Assembly (NCBI RefSeq): GCF_032681285.1
Contig: NZ_CP136336.1
Coordinates: forward strand, 4,141,001 to 4,205,000
Direction of reading: 5' to 3'
Length of the DNA stretch: 64,000 nucleotides
From: Piscinibacter gummiphilus
Lineage (GTDB): Bacteria > Pseudomonadota > Gammaproteobacteria > Burkholderiales > Burkholderiaceae_C
In this document: piece by piece, positions 51,916 through 62,429 of the stretch
Numbering within the stretch: position 1 is the stretch's first letter
How the letters are laid out: each line of letters begins with the position of its first letter
Program-made: the position numbers and the translations under genes
Notes under the pieces: model-generated
What the model was told of the DNA's origin: nothing
The model's input: the letters and a program-made list of their open reading frames with translations, nothing else
The model's database searches: none

Positions 51916-53441
51916 ATCACCGCCCCGAGTTGCCACGGCACGAATTCGTTGTCGCCCATCCCGTGCTGCTCGCTGCAGGTGGGCCGCCCCGACGCCGTGG
52001 CCAGCATCAGCGCGAAGAGTGCCGCGCCGGCTTCGGCCACGGTCTGGTGGCCTTCCACGATCTCGCCGCAGTTGAAATCCATGTCGAGGCTCATGCGCTT
52101 GAAGAGCGCATTGTGCGTGGCGATCTTGAGCGAGGGCGTGGGCTTGCAGCCGTAGGTGGAGCCGCGGCCGGTGGTGAAGCAGATGAGGTTGGCGCCGCCC
52201 GCCACCTGGCCCGTGGCCGAGACCGGGTCGTAGCCCGGCGTGTCCATGAACACGAGGCCGCGTTCGCGCACCGGCTCGGCGTACTCGTAGACTGCCATCA
52301 GCCCCGTGCTGCCGCCCTTGGCCACCGCGCCCAGCGATTTCTCGAGGATCGTCGTGATGCCGCCGGCCTTGTTGCCGGGCGACGGGTTGTTGTTCATGTC
52401 GCCATGATGCAGGCGGGTGTAGTCCTCCCACCAGCGGATGCGCGCCATCAGCCGCTCGGCCACCGCGGGCGATGCGGCCCGCGCGGTCAGCAGGTGTTCG
52501 GCGCCATAGATCTCGGGTGTCTCGGAGAGGATGGCCGTGCCGCCATGCGCCACCAGCAGGTCGACCGCGGCGCCCAGCGCCGGGTTGGCGCTGATGCCGG
52601 AGTAGCCGTCGGAGCCGCCGCACTGCAGGCCCACCACCAGGTGGCTTGCGGGCACCTCGCGGCGCGTCACCGCGTTGGCGAGCGGCAGCATCTCGCGCAG
52701 CATCGCCTTGCCCTGCTCCACCGCCTCGCGCGTGCCGCCCTCTTCCTGGATCGTCATCGCGGCCACCAGCCCGGGCTCGCGCGCGTTGAGGCTCTCCACC
52801 AGCGGCGCCACCTGGTTCACCTCGCAGCCGAGGCCGATCACCAGCACGCCCGCGAAGTTGGGATGGTCGGCATAGCCGCGCAGCGTGCGGCGCAGGAGCT
52901 CGATGCCCTCGCCGCCGCCGCTCATGCCGCAGCCGCTGCCATGCGTGATGGCCACCACGCCATCGACGTTTGGGTAGTCGAGCAGCGCGTCGCCCTTGAA
53001 GGCCTCGGCGATGTAGCGACAGACAGTGGCCGAGCAGTTGACGCTCGCGATCACGCCGATGTAGTTGCGCGTGCCCACACGTCCATCTCGGCGCACGATG
53101 CCGCGAAAGGTGGCGGGCGTGGCGGCCGGCACCGTGCGCTGGTACTCGCGCCCGGGCGCGTGATCGTGCGTGTCGCCGCCCATGCCGAGGTTGTGCACGT
53201 GCACGTGCTCGCCCGGTGCGATGTCGCAGGTCGCCAGCCCGATGACCTGCCCGTACTTGCGCACCACCTCGCCTGCGGCGATGCGCTGCAACGCGACCTT
53301 GTGGCCGCTCTGGATGGCACTGCGGCTCACGACCTGCGCGGCGCCTGCCACAAGGGCCGTGCCGGCCGGAATGTCGTGGCGTGCGACGGCCACGTTGTCG
53401 GCATCGCTCAAGAGGATGAGGGGCGAGGGTGATGTGCTCAT
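51912..53441 (-). CDS. uxaA: altronate-dehydratase-family enzyme (SAF + UxaA domains)
   Basis: A 509-residue iron-dependent dehydratase. The N-terminal SAF domain (VARHDIPAGTALVAGAAQVV, GHKVALQRIAAGEVV) is fused to the UxaA/GarD catalytic domain (RDGRVGTRNYIGVIASVNC, ITHGSGCGM, LQCGGSDGYSGISANPALG, NNPSPGNKAGG). D-altronate to 2-keto-3-deoxy-D-gluconate is the canonical reaction. Because the operon lacks an enolase-type L-fuconate dehydratase, this member may also act on L-fuconate. Start MSTSPSPLILL; 16 bp downstream of the reductase gene. Confidence 0.92.
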   Translation of the reverse strand: MSTSPSPLILLSDADNVAVARHDIPAGTALVAGAAQVVSRSAIQSGHKVALQRIAAGEVVRKYGQVIGLATCDIAPGEHVHVHNLGMGGDTHDHAPGREYQRTVPAATPATFRGIVRRDGRVGTRNYIGVIASVNCSATVCRYIAEAFKGDALLDYPNVDGVVAITHGSGCGMSGGGEGIELLRRTLRGYADHPNFAGVLVIGLGCEVNQVAPLVESLNAREPGLVAAMTIQEEGGTREAVEQGKAMLREMLPLANAVTRREVPASHLVVGLQCGGSDGYSGISANPALGAAVDLLVAHGGTAILSETPEIYGAEHLLTARAASPAVAERLMARIRWWEDYTRLHHGDMNNNPSPGNKAGGITTILEKSLGAVAKGGSTGLMAVYEYAEPVRERGLVFMDTPGYDPVSATGQVAGGANLICFTTGRGSTYGCKPTPSLKIATHNALFKRMSLDMDFNCGEIVEGHQTVAEAGAALFALMLATASGRPTCSEQHGMGDNEFVPWQLGAVM

Positions 53442-53457
53442 GGGAGATCTCGGCAAT

Positions 53458-54597
53458 TCACTGGTGGCCTTGCAGCGCCCCACGCAACCGGTGCTGCGAC
53501 ACGTTCAGCCCCAGCTCGCGGGCCAACTGCACGGCAGGCGCGAGGCGGCGCTGCTTCTTCTGTTCGTGGTTTTGCGCGATGTCGGCCAGGCGGTGCGCGA
53601 GAAAGGGGTTGAGCAGCCGGTCGCGCAGCGCATCGAGGTACGCGAGCGCTTCCTGGCCTTCGCCTATGGCCTCGAACACGGGCAGCACCTCGTCGGCCCA
53701 GACGGCCTCGAGTTCGGCGCGCGTGGCCTTGTCGTTCATGGCCTGCAGCACCGTCGCGCCTTGGGGCTGGCCCGACTGCAGCCAGCGCTCGGCCAGGAAG
53801 GTGTGGCCGAGGTTGAGCAGCAGCAGCTTGAGCCGCTCGTGCCGCGCGAGTTCATCGGTCAGCAACACCGACTCGTGCGAGCACGGCAGCACGAGCCCCG
53901 GCTGCCGCTCGATCGCCCACAGGGCATAGGGCTCGGCCACCGCGCCCACCGGCGCGATCGCTTCGGAGACGATCCGGTCGACCAGGGAATTCGCCCAGCG
54001 GCAGTGCTGCGTGAGGTAGGCGATGAAGGCCTTCGGCAGCGACCAGGCCTGCGCAAGCTGCACCACCACGCCGCGCAGCACGTCGCCGTTGCGCGAGACG
54101 AGCTCGCACGGGTAGAGCGACAGAGGCGCTTGCGGCGCGGCTTGCCAGCGCGCGTGCAGCAGCACCACGAGCTTGGCCGGGAAGCTGCGCGGCACGCGGG
54201 CCGCCTCGTGCAGCAGGGCGGCGTCGTCACGCGGGTCGAGCGCGTAGCCGGCATCGCCCGTGTTGGAGACGATCACCTGCGCAGCGCAGGCAAGCTCGCG
54301 TACGCGCGACCAATTCGATTCGGCATCGAGTGCTTCTTGCACCGCCTCGCCGCGCAGCTCGATGTCGACCGGTACGCCACGCTGCAGCCCGCGCACCCGC
54401 ACCGTGTACCCACCGCCGGCCGCCAGCGCCCTCACGCGGGCCGTGCTCTCGGCGCTGCGCGTCGTCTGCACCACGGCGATCGGGCCGAGCGCGCGGCCCA
54501 CGGCGAGAGCTTGCGAGACAAAGAGATCCACGTGCGCCTGCAGGAAGCGGCTGGTGCCGAACTGCAGGATCGGTGGCGCCGCCGAGGGCTTCAGCAT
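53458..54597 (-). CDS. tagaturonate-reductase-like protein (mannitol dehydrogenase family)
   Basis: A 379-residue long-chain dehydrogenase of the UxaB/UxuB group. It starts LQFGTSRFLQAHVDLFVSQA (the nucleotide-binding start of this family) and holds VIVSNTGDAGY and LSLYPCELVSRNGDVLRGVV. Near the middle is RWANSLVDRIV, which carries the conserved Asn-Ser-x-x-D-R-I signature. In context it reduces D-tagaturonate to D-altronate with NAD(P)H. It overlaps the ADH gene by 7 nt. It is somewhat shorter than E. coli UxaB, so D-fructuronate or other ketoacid use is not excluded. Confidence 0.87.
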   Translation of the reverse strand: MLKPSAAPPILQFGTSRFLQAHVDLFVSQALAVGRALGPIAVVQTTRSAESTARVRALAAGGGYTVRVRGLQRGVPVDIELRGEAVQEALDAESNWSRVRELACAAQVIVSNTGDAGYALDPRDDAALLHEAARVPRSFPAKLVVLLHARWQAAPQAPLSLYPCELVSRNGDVLRGVVVQLAQAWSLPKAFIAYLTQHCRWANSLVDRIVSEAIAPVGAVAEPYALWAIERQPGLVLPCSHESVLLTDELARHERLKLLLLNLGHTFLAERWLQSGQPQGATVLQAMNDKATRAELEAVWADEVLPVFEAIGEGQEALAYLDALRDRLLNPFLAHRLADIAQNHEQKKQRRLAPAVQLARELGLNVSQHRLRGALQGHQ

Positions 54598-55601
54598 TCG
54601 ACGATCGCCTTCACCACCCCTTGCGACGGGTCGAGCAGCGTGGCGAACTCGTCCGGCACACGCGCGAGCGGCATGCGGTGGGTGTTGAGCGCGTCGGTCG
54701 GCACGCCGCCCGCGCGCATCGCCGAGAGCACGGTCTCGAAGTCCTGCATCGTCGCGTTGCGGCTGCCCAGCAGCGTGGTCTCGCGCTTGTGGAACTCGGG
54801 GTCGGAAAAGGTGATGGCATCGCGCACCACCGACACCATCACATAGGTGCCGCCATGCGCCACGAACTTGAAGCCGCGCTCCATCGCGCGCGCATTGCCG
54901 GTGGCGTCGAACACCACGTCGAAGAACTCACCGCCGGTGAGTGCCGAGAGCCGCGCCTCGTCGTCATCGCCGATCTGCACCGTCGAGTCGACGCGCAGGT
55001 GGCGATCGCAGAAATCGAGGCGGTCGCGCCGCGTGTCGAGCGTGGTCACGGCGGCGCCCTGCTGGCGCGAGAAGATCGCCGCCGCCATGCCAATCGGCCC
55101 GGCGCCGACCACCAGCACGCGCTGGCCCGCATGCACCGTGCCGCGGCGCACCGCATGGGCACCGATGGAGAGGAACTCCACCATCGCCGCCTGGTCGAGC
55201 GACACGCCTTCGGCCTTGTGCACGAAGGCCGAGGGCACGCAGAGGTACTCGGTGAAGGCGCCGTCGCGGTGCACGCCCAGCACCTGGATGTTCACGCAGC
55301 AGTTGGTCTTGCCCTGGCGGCACGCGATGCAGCGGCCGCACGAGAGGTAGGGCATCACGAAGGCCGCATCGCCGGCGCGCAGGCCGCTCTTCGCAGGGGC
55401 CGATTCCACGATGCCCGAGAGCTCATGGCCCATCACGCGCGGATAGGCAAGGTAGGGCTGGTCACCGGTGAAGATGTGCAGGTCGGTGCCGCACACACCC
55501 ACACGCTTCACGCGCAGCAGCACCTCGTCGGGGCCGGGCGTGGGGCGTGGGCGCTCCTCGGCGCGCAGCTCGCGAGGGGTCTGGCAGATGACGGTGAGCA
55601 T
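54591..55601 (-). CDS. zinc-dependent alcohol dehydrogenase, likely L-galactonate 5-dehydrogenase
   Basis: A 336-residue medium-chain dehydrogenase. The catalytic zinc site is VGVCGTDLHIF, with GHELSG following. The structural zinc cysteines are CGRCIACRQGKTNCC, and the Rossmann motif is VVGAGPIGMAAA. It resembles the LgoD (YjjN)/threonine-dehydrogenase-like group that oxidises C5 of L-galactonate to give D-tagaturonate. The operon partners (lactonase before, tagaturonate reductase after) support this reading. Substrate assignment is by context. Confidence 0.85.
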   Translation of the reverse strand: MLTVICQTPRELRAEERPRPTPGPDEVLLRVKRVGVCGTDLHIFTGDQPYLAYPRVMGHELSGIVESAPAKSGLRAGDAAFVMPYLSCGRCIACRQGKTNCCVNIQVLGVHRDGAFTEYLCVPSAFVHKAEGVSLDQAAMVEFLSIGAHAVRRGTVHAGQRVLVVGAGPIGMAAAIFSRQQGAAVTTLDTRRDRLDFCDRHLRVDSTVQIGDDDEARLSALTGGEFFDVVFDATGNARAMERGFKFVAHGGTYVMVSVVRDAITFSDPEFHKRETTLLGSRNATMQDFETVLSAMRAGGVPTDALNTHRMPLARVPDEFATLLDPSQGVVKAIVEC

Positions 55602-55617
55602 GTCTCTCCTGGAGGGT

Positions 55618-55947
55618 TCAGTCGACGTGGAACACCGAGACCATCGGGGCCCAGTGTTCGCCGGGTTGGCGGGACGCGAGCGGCACCTGGCACGGGCCGC
55701 ACAGGCGCCACCAGCGTTGTGTCTCAGGGTCGGCCGCGATGGCGGCCATGTCGGCCTCGAAGTCGCTGCCGTGGTATTCCCAGTAGCCGAAGAGCAGGTT
55801 CTCCGGCTCGCGCAGGAAGATGCTGTAGTTGCGGATGTGCGAGCGGCGCAGCCGATCGAGCACGCCCGGCCACACGGCCGCATGCAGCCGGCGGTACTCG
55901 GCGATGTGCTCCGAGCGGATGCCGATGACCATGCCCATGCTTTGCAT
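55618..55947 (-). CDS. L-rhamnose/L-fucose mutarotase family protein
   Basis: A 109-residue protein with the YiiL/RhaM-like signature: IRSEHIAEYRRLHAAVWPGV, RNYSIFLREPENLLFGYWEY and the C-terminal WAPMVSVFHVD. These enzymes interconvert sugar anomers. In this operon it would supply the anomer used by the aldose dehydrogenase. Two nearby ATGs fit; I used the upstream one at 55947. It sits 11 bp after the lactonase and 16 bp before the ADH gene. Confidence 0.9.
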   Translation of the reverse strand: MQSMGMVIGIRSEHIAEYRRLHAAVWPGVLDRLRRSHIRNYSIFLREPENLLFGYWEYHGSDFEADMAAIAADPETQRWWRLCGPCQVPLASRQPGEHWAPMVSVFHVD

Positions 55948-55958
55948 CTGCGTTCCGT

Positions 55959-56798
55959 TCAGTCGAGTCGGTAGAAGCGGTGTGCGTTGCCGCCGAAGAC
56001 GGCCGCGACACTGGCCTCATCGGCCCCGGGCTGGGTTTCGCAGAAGCGCCGGGACATCGTGAGCCAGCCTTCGTAACTGCCGGCCAGGCGCAGCACCGGC
56101 CAGTCGCTGCCCCAGATCAGGCGCTGCGGCCCGAAGAGGCCGTACACCACCTCCATCCAGGGCTGCAGGCGCTGCGCGTGCGGAAATGGACCGGCCTCGG
56201 TCAGCAGGCCCGAGAGCTTGCAATGCACGCGCGGCAGCTCGGCCAGCGCCGCGAGGTCATGCCGCCACGGCACCAGCTCGCCGCGCGGGATCACCGGCTT
56301 GGCGGCATGGTCGACCACGATGGGCAGGCGCGGGTGGCGCCGCGCGAACTCGAGCAGCGGGCGCAGGTGGCGCGGCAGCACCAGTGCGTCGAAGCTCAGG
56401 CCGTGTTCGAGCATCGCGCCCACGGCGGGGTCGAGCGCGGGGTCGTCGATCCAGTGCACGTCGTCGAGGTCCTGCAGCATCGGCCGCAAGCCCTTGAGCC
56501 TCGGGTGCCGTGCGAGGCGTGCGATCTGCGCCGGAGCATCGGCCGCCTTCATGTCGACCCAGCCCACCACACCCTTGATGAAGGCATGCCGGTCGGCAAG
56601 CTGCAGCAGCTGCTCAGTGTCGGCCACGGTCGGAAGCGATTGCACGAGCACCGTGCCGGCAACGCGGCAGCGCTCGAGTGTGGGGTGCAGGTCGTCGGGG
56701 CCGAAGTCGCGGTGGATCTCCGTGAGCGAGGGCGGCGGCCAGTGCCCGGCGCGGTCGTCCAGGCGCCAGAAGTGCTGGTGGGCGTCGATGATCTGCAT
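55959..56798 (-). CDS. amidohydrolase-family (COG3618) sugar lactonase
   Basis: A 279-residue TIM-barrel amidohydrolase with the metal motif IIDAHQHFW, HCKLSGL and the late Asp motif WGSDWPVL. COG3618 includes L-fucono- and L-rhamnono-lactonases. In context it hydrolyses L-galactono- or L-fuconolactone made by the aldose dehydrogenase encoded 1 bp upstream. The start MQIIDAHQHFW leaves no room for extra residues and is clear. Metal dependence and exact lactone are not read from the sequence. Confidence 0.9.
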   Translation of the reverse strand: MQIIDAHQHFWRLDDRAGHWPPPSLTEIHRDFGPDDLHPTLERCRVAGTVLVQSLPTVADTEQLLQLADRHAFIKGVVGWVDMKAADAPAQIARLARHPRLKGLRPMLQDLDDVHWIDDPALDPAVGAMLEHGLSFDALVLPRHLRPLLEFARRHPRLPIVVDHAAKPVIPRGELVPWRHDLAALAELPRVHCKLSGLLTEAGPFPHAQRLQPWMEVVYGLFGPQRLIWGSDWPVLRLAGSYEGWLTMSRRFCETQPGADEASVAAVFGGNAHRFYRLD

Positions 56799-56799
56799 G

Positions 56800-57816
56800 T
56801 CACTGGCCCGAGAGTGGGAGCGGCGCGCGCTCGTCGACGAGCCCACGGTCGCGCAGCGCGAGCCACAGCGCGTCGGGCACGGGCTCTTGCAGCCAGGCGA
56901 TGTTCTGGCGCAGTTGGGCCGCGTCGTGCGCCCCGGCCATGCACGACACCACGGCCGGGTGCGCCAGCGGAAACTGCAATGCCGCGGCGGGCAGAGGCAC
57001 CTCGAACTCGCGGCACACCGCTTCGAGCGCGGCCACCCGTGCGAGCACCGCCTCGGGCGCACGGCCGTAGTTGAAATGCCCGCTTCCGGCGAGCACGCCG
57101 GAGTTGAAGGGCCCCGCCACCACGATCGCGTGCCCGCGCCGGGCGCTCTCGTCGAGCAGCGGCGAGAGGCTCTGCTGCTCGAGCAGCGTGTAGCGGCCGG
57201 CGAGCATGCTCACGTCGAGATCGGCCTCCTGCAGCGCGTCGCGCACGATCTCCCATTCGTTCACGCCCAGCCCGATTGCACGCACACGCCCTTCACGGCG
57301 CAGCGTCTCGAGCGCACGGAAACCGCCGCCACGCGTGAGCTGCTCCCAATGGTGGGCATGGCGCTCGCCGTGGGTGACGCGGCCGATGTCGTGCACGAAG
57401 AGGATGTCGACCTGCGCCACGCCCAGGCGTTGCAGGCTGTCGTCGAACGAGCGCATCACGCCCGCATGGCTGTAGTCGTAGTGCGGCCGGAAGGGCAGCG
57501 GCTCGGCGAAGCCGTCGTCCCCCGGCCGGACGCTGGCGTCGGGCACCATCACGCGGCCGACCTTGGTGCTGAGCAGGTGGTCCCCGCGCGGGTGGCGCGC
57601 GAGTGCTGCCCCGAGGCGGCGTTCCGAGAGCGTGTAGCCGTAGTACGGCGCGGTGTCGAAGAAGCGGATGCCTTTGTCCCACGCCGCCTGCACGAGCGCT
57701 TGGGCGCCAGCGTCCGTCATCGGCTGGAAGAGCCCGCCGAGCTGCGCGCAGCCGAGGCCGAACACCGGCACCGACAGGTCGGCCCGGGGCAGTCGTCGGC
57801 GATCGGTGTGCTTCAT
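56800..57816 (-). CDS. aldo/keto reductase, L-fucose/L-galactose 1-dehydrogenase type
   Basis: A 338-residue AKR with FGLGCAQLGGLF, the catalytic Asp-Tyr region in FFDTAPYYGYTLSERRLGAA, a Lys in STKVGR and His in ILFVHDIGR. These features match D-threo-aldose 1-dehydrogenases that oxidise L-fucose, L-galactose and D-arabinose to lactones with NAD(P)+. It begins the enzymatic part of the operon after the ABC importer genes and is followed by the lactonase. Discrimination between L-fucose and L-galactose is not possible by eye. Confidence 0.88.
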   Translation of the reverse strand: MKHTDRRRLPRADLSVPVFGLGCAQLGGLFQPMTDAGAQALVQAAWDKGIRFFDTAPYYGYTLSERRLGAALARHPRGDHLLSTKVGRVMVPDASVRPGDDGFAEPLPFRPHYDYSHAGVMRSFDDSLQRLGVAQVDILFVHDIGRVTHGERHAHHWEQLTRGGGFRALETLRREGRVRAIGLGVNEWEIVRDALQEADLDVSMLAGRYTLLEQQSLSPLLDESARRGHAIVVAGPFNSGVLAGSGHFNYGRAPEAVLARVAALEAVCREFEVPLPAAALQFPLAHPAVVSCMAGAHDAAQLRQNIAWLQEPVPDALWLALRDRGLVDERAPLPLSGQ

Positions 57817-57832
57817 GCCGTGCCCGACAGCA

Positions 57833-58789
57833 TCAGTACAGGACGTTCTTCGCCTCGGCCGTGTCGATGTTGGTCTTGGTGACCATCACCACGCCGGTGT
57901 CGCGGAACTTCGGCACCTTCTTGCCTTGCGCAACCTCGATGGCCGTCTTCACGCCCAGGCTGCCCATCTGGTATGCGCTTTGCACGGCGATCGCTTCGAG
58001 CGTGCCGTCCTTGATGAAGCCCTGCAGGTCGGCGTTGCCGTCGAAGCCGATGGCCACCACCTTGCCGGCCTTGCCGGCCTGCACCAACGCGCGGCCCATG
58101 CCGATGGCGGTCGGCTCGTTGGCGCCGAAGATGCCCTTCAGGTCGGCGTTGGCGGCCAGCACGTCGGTCGTCTGGTTGAGCGCCGTGCCCATCTGCGAGT
58201 TGGAATAGAACGGGCCGACGATCTGCAGCTTGGAGTGCTTGGCGATGTAGTCCTTGAAGCCGCCCACGCGCCCGATCTCGGAGCCCGAGCCGGCGGTGTA
58301 CGACATGATCGCGACCTTGCCGGTGGTGCCGATCTTGGCGATGAGCGCCTGTGCGCACAGTTCGCCGGCCTTCTTGTTGTCGGTGGCGAGGAACGACTGG
58401 TAGTAGTTCTTGCCGGCATCCGACGCAGCCGAGTCGATCAGGATCACCGGGATCTTGGCCTCCCAGGCTTTCTTCATGGCGGGGATCAGCGCGTCGGGGT
58501 CGGAGGGCGCGAGCACGATGCCGGCCACCTTGCGGTTGACCGCGTTCTCCACCAGCGCAACCTGGCCCGCGAGGTCGGTGTCGGAGGCCGCGCCCTGGAA
58601 GGTGGTGGTGTAGCCCTTCATGCCGGCGACGCCATCGTTGGCGCCCTTCTTGACGTTCTGCCAGAAATCGCTGTTGGCGGTCTTCACGATCACCGCGATC
58701 TCCTTGTCGGCGGCCACCGAGGCGGCGCTGGCCAAGCCGAGCGCGGCTGCGATGGCCACGCCTGCCAGATGCTTCATCACGTGCTTCAT
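57833..58789 (-). CDS. sugar ABC transporter periplasmic binding protein (PBP1/RbsB type)
   Basis: A 318-residue exported binding protein: signal peptide ending ASVAA before DKEIAVIVKT, then ribose-binding-protein-type halves (NSDFWQNVKKGANDGVAGM, GIVLAPSDPDALIPAM, FGANEPTAIGMGRALVQAG, IGFDGNADLQGFIKDGTLEA). It captures the sugar for import. Here it follows the ATPase and permease genes instead of leading them, and is separated from the permease by 70 bp, which could hold a further promoter or processing site. Confidence 0.94.
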   Translation of the reverse strand: MKHVMKHLAGVAIAAALGLASAASVAADKEIAVIVKTANSDFWQNVKKGANDGVAGMKGYTTTFQGAASDTDLAGQVALVENAVNRKVAGIVLAPSDPDALIPAMKKAWEAKIPVILIDSAASDAGKNYYQSFLATDNKKAGELCAQALIAKIGTTGKVAIMSYTAGSGSEIGRVGGFKDYIAKHSKLQIVGPFYSNSQMGTALNQTTDVLAANADLKGIFGANEPTAIGMGRALVQAGKAGKVVAIGFDGNADLQGFIKDGTLEAIAVQSAYQMGSLGVKTAIEVAQGKKVPKFRDTGVVMVTKTNIDTAEAKNVLY

Positions 58790-58859
58790 GTTGTCTCCTT
58801 CTGCGTCAATGAACTGTTGACTCTGTGTGGAATGCCGAGCTGTACCGCCCGGTGGGGAT

Positions 58860-59843
58860 TCATCGTCGATTGCGCATCTGGTCGATCCACACCGTGAGCA
58901 GGATGACCAGGCCGATGATGATTTGCTGCACGAAGGCGGAGACGCCGCCCATGTTCAATCCGTTGCGCAGGATGCCGATCACGAAGGCACCGATCAGCGT
59001 GCCGCTGATCGTGCCCACGCCACCGCTGAGCGAGGTGCCGCCGATGACGGCGGCAGCGATGGCATCGAGTTCGTACATGAGGCCCTCGCTGGGCTGCGCC
59101 GTGACGAGGCGCGACATCAGCACGCAGCCCGTGAGGCCCGCGAGCAGGCCCGACAGCACATAGGCGAAGACGGTGACGCGCGCCACGTTCACGCCCGACA
59201 GGCGCGCCGCCTCGCTGTTGGAGCCCACCGCATAGAGATGGCGCCCGAGCGTGCTGCGGTTGAGCATCACCGCGACCACGATCGCGAGCACGATCATCAG
59301 CAGCACCGGGTAGGGAATGCCGGGGAAGACGACATCGGGGAAGCCGTCGTCACCCACCTTGACGACACGCCAGAGGCTGCCGTTGCCGAGCGCGGCGAAG
59401 CTCTCGCCGAGGCCGCCGATGGCGCGCGCCTCGGTGATCTGCAAGGCGATGCCACGCGCCACGAGCATCATGCCGAGCGTGGCGATGAAGGGCGGCAGCT
59501 TCAGCACGGTGACGCACAGCCCGTTCACCAGGCCGCAGGCGGCGCCGATCGCGAGGCCGGCGAGCATGCCCACCGGCACGGGCCAGCCAGCCTTGACGAG
59601 CAGCGCGGCCACCACGCCCGAGAGCGCGAGGATGGAGCCCACCGAGAGGTCGATGCCGCCGGTGATGATCACGCAGGTCGCGCCGATGCCGAGATAGGCG
59701 ATCGAGGTCACCTGCAGGGCCACGGTGAGCCCGTTGCCCATGGTGAAGAAGGCGTCGCTGATCATCGAGAACACGAGCGTGAGCGCGAGCAGGCTGCCGA
59801 GCGCTGCGAACTTCTGGACGAGGTCTTGCTGTCGGTCGTTCAT
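58860..59843 (-). CDS. sugar ABC transporter permease (RbsC/XylH type)
   Basis: A 327-residue membrane protein with about eight to ten hydrophobic helices. It has the RbsC-type sequences GGIDLSVGSILALSGVVAA and YAVGSNSEAARLSGVNV, and late helix wording (ELDAIAAAVIGGTSLSGGVG). It is the channel of the sugar importer. The ATG at 59843 lies 14 bp after the ATPase stop; the longer open frame upstream overlaps the ATPase gene and is not coding. Confidence 0.94.
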   Translation of the reverse strand: MNDRQQDLVQKFAALGSLLALTLVFSMISDAFFTMGNGLTVALQVTSIAYLGIGATCVIITGGIDLSVGSILALSGVVAALLVKAGWPVPVGMLAGLAIGAACGLVNGLCVTVLKLPPFIATLGMMLVARGIALQITEARAIGGLGESFAALGNGSLWRVVKVGDDGFPDVVFPGIPYPVLLMIVLAIVVAVMLNRSTLGRHLYAVGSNSEAARLSGVNVARVTVFAYVLSGLLAGLTGCVLMSRLVTAQPSEGLMYELDAIAAAVIGGTSLSGGVGTISGTLIGAFVIGILRNGLNMGGVSAFVQQIIIGLVILLTVWIDQMRNRR

Positions 59844-59857
59844 GCGGAAGGGGGCGT

Positions 59858-61459
<1,602 letters not shown>

Positions 61460-61508
61460 GAGAACCCCTTTGCGATCTCAGGCAGGGCATCCTATTCAGC
61501 GATGCAGT

Positions 61509-61554
61509 TTTGGTAAAGCCACTTTGCCACTTTTGCGCATTTGGCCTTACCAAA
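61509..61554. promoter_or_regulatory. operator-like inverted repeat upstream of the sugar operon
   Basis: TTTGGTAAAGCC (61509-61520) and GGCCTTACCAAA (61543-61554) are inverted copies with 11 of 12 positions matching. A further half-site, TAGGTAAGCC, is at 61613-61622, and GAGGTAAAAC at 61581-61590 is a weaker one. The cluster lies between the divergent sugar operon and its FadR-type GntR gene and is the natural operator region. The GGTnnGCC/GGCnnACC style is reminiscent of GntR sites. Confidence 0.65.
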
Positions 61555-61676
61555 TTAGGCGGATGAACCCCTCTTTTCCCGAGGTAAAACGCGGCTCGTT
61601 AGGTGTTTTCCATAGGTAAGCCACGTGCAATACGAAGGAAAAGGAAACACCTCGCCGTCATGCGCGCTCGGCTATC

Positions 61677-62423
61677 ATGGTCAGGCCACTTTCAGAACCG
61701 ACCGTGCCCACACCAGCGCTTGTCCCCCCAGCCGCGTCCCAGCTCCGCCCTGTTGAAACCCGCCGGCTCTACCAGCAGATCGCCGACCAGATTCGCGACC
61801 TGATCCAGCGTGGTGTGTTCAAGCCGGGCAGCAAGCTGCCGCCGGAGCGCGACCTGGCACAGCAGCTCGGCGTGTCGCGCCCGTCGTTGCGGGAAGCGCT
61901 GATCGCGCTCGACATCGAGCAGAGCGTCGAGATCCGCAGCGGCTCGGGGGTTTATGTGTGCAACCCGCCGGAGCGGCCCGCCAGGAGCACCGAGGCCATG
62001 GGCGAAAGCCCGAGCGAACTGATGCAGGCCCGTGCCGCGGTCGAAGGCGACGTGGCGGTGCTCGCGTGCGCGCATGTGAGCGCGGAGGCCCTGTCGCGCC
62101 TGCGCGAAAGCATCGAGGGCATGCGTGCCCAGATCGCGCAAGGGCTGTCGCCACTTGGCCATGACCGCCAGTTCCACATCACGCTGGCCGAGATGAGCGG
62201 CAACTCGGTGATGGTGCGGCTGGTGTCAGACCTCTTCGACGAGCGCCACAGCCCGATCTCGTCGCAGCTGAGCGTGCGCTTCGAGAACACCCGCACCTGG
62301 AACACCGCGCTCAAGGAGCACGAAGCGATCTACCGCGCCCTCGAATCGCGCGACCCGCTCAGCGCCCAGGCGGCGATGCGCTCGCACCTGAAGGCATCCG
62401 AGGAGCGGTGGGTCGGCGGCTGA
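61677..62423 (+). CDS. FadR-subfamily GntR regulator of the sugar operon
   Basis: A 248-residue regulator. An N-terminal extension of about 25 residues precedes the winged helix (RLYQQIADQIRDLIQRGVFK, LPPERDLAQQLGVSRPSLRE). A FadR C-terminal all-helical FCD domain follows with candidate metal or ligand His residues (DRQFHITLAEMSGNSVMVRL, LKEHEAIYRALESRD). It is divergent from the eleven-gene operon and shares a control region with inverted repeats. A sugar-acid effector, such as a keto-deoxy or galactonate intermediate, is an inference. Confidence 0.92.
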   Translation: MVRPLSEPTVPTPALVPPAASQLRPVETRRLYQQIADQIRDLIQRGVFKPGSKLPPERDLAQQLGVSRPSLREALIALDIEQSVEIRSGSGVYVCNPPERPARSTEAMGESPSELMQARAAVEGDVAVLACAHVSAEALSRLRESIEGMRAQIAQGLSPLGHDRQFHITLAEMSGNSVMVRLVSDLFDERHSPISSQLSVRFENTRTWNTALKEHEAIYRALESRDPLSAQAAMRSHLKASEERWVGG

Positions 62424-62429
62424 GCCGCC

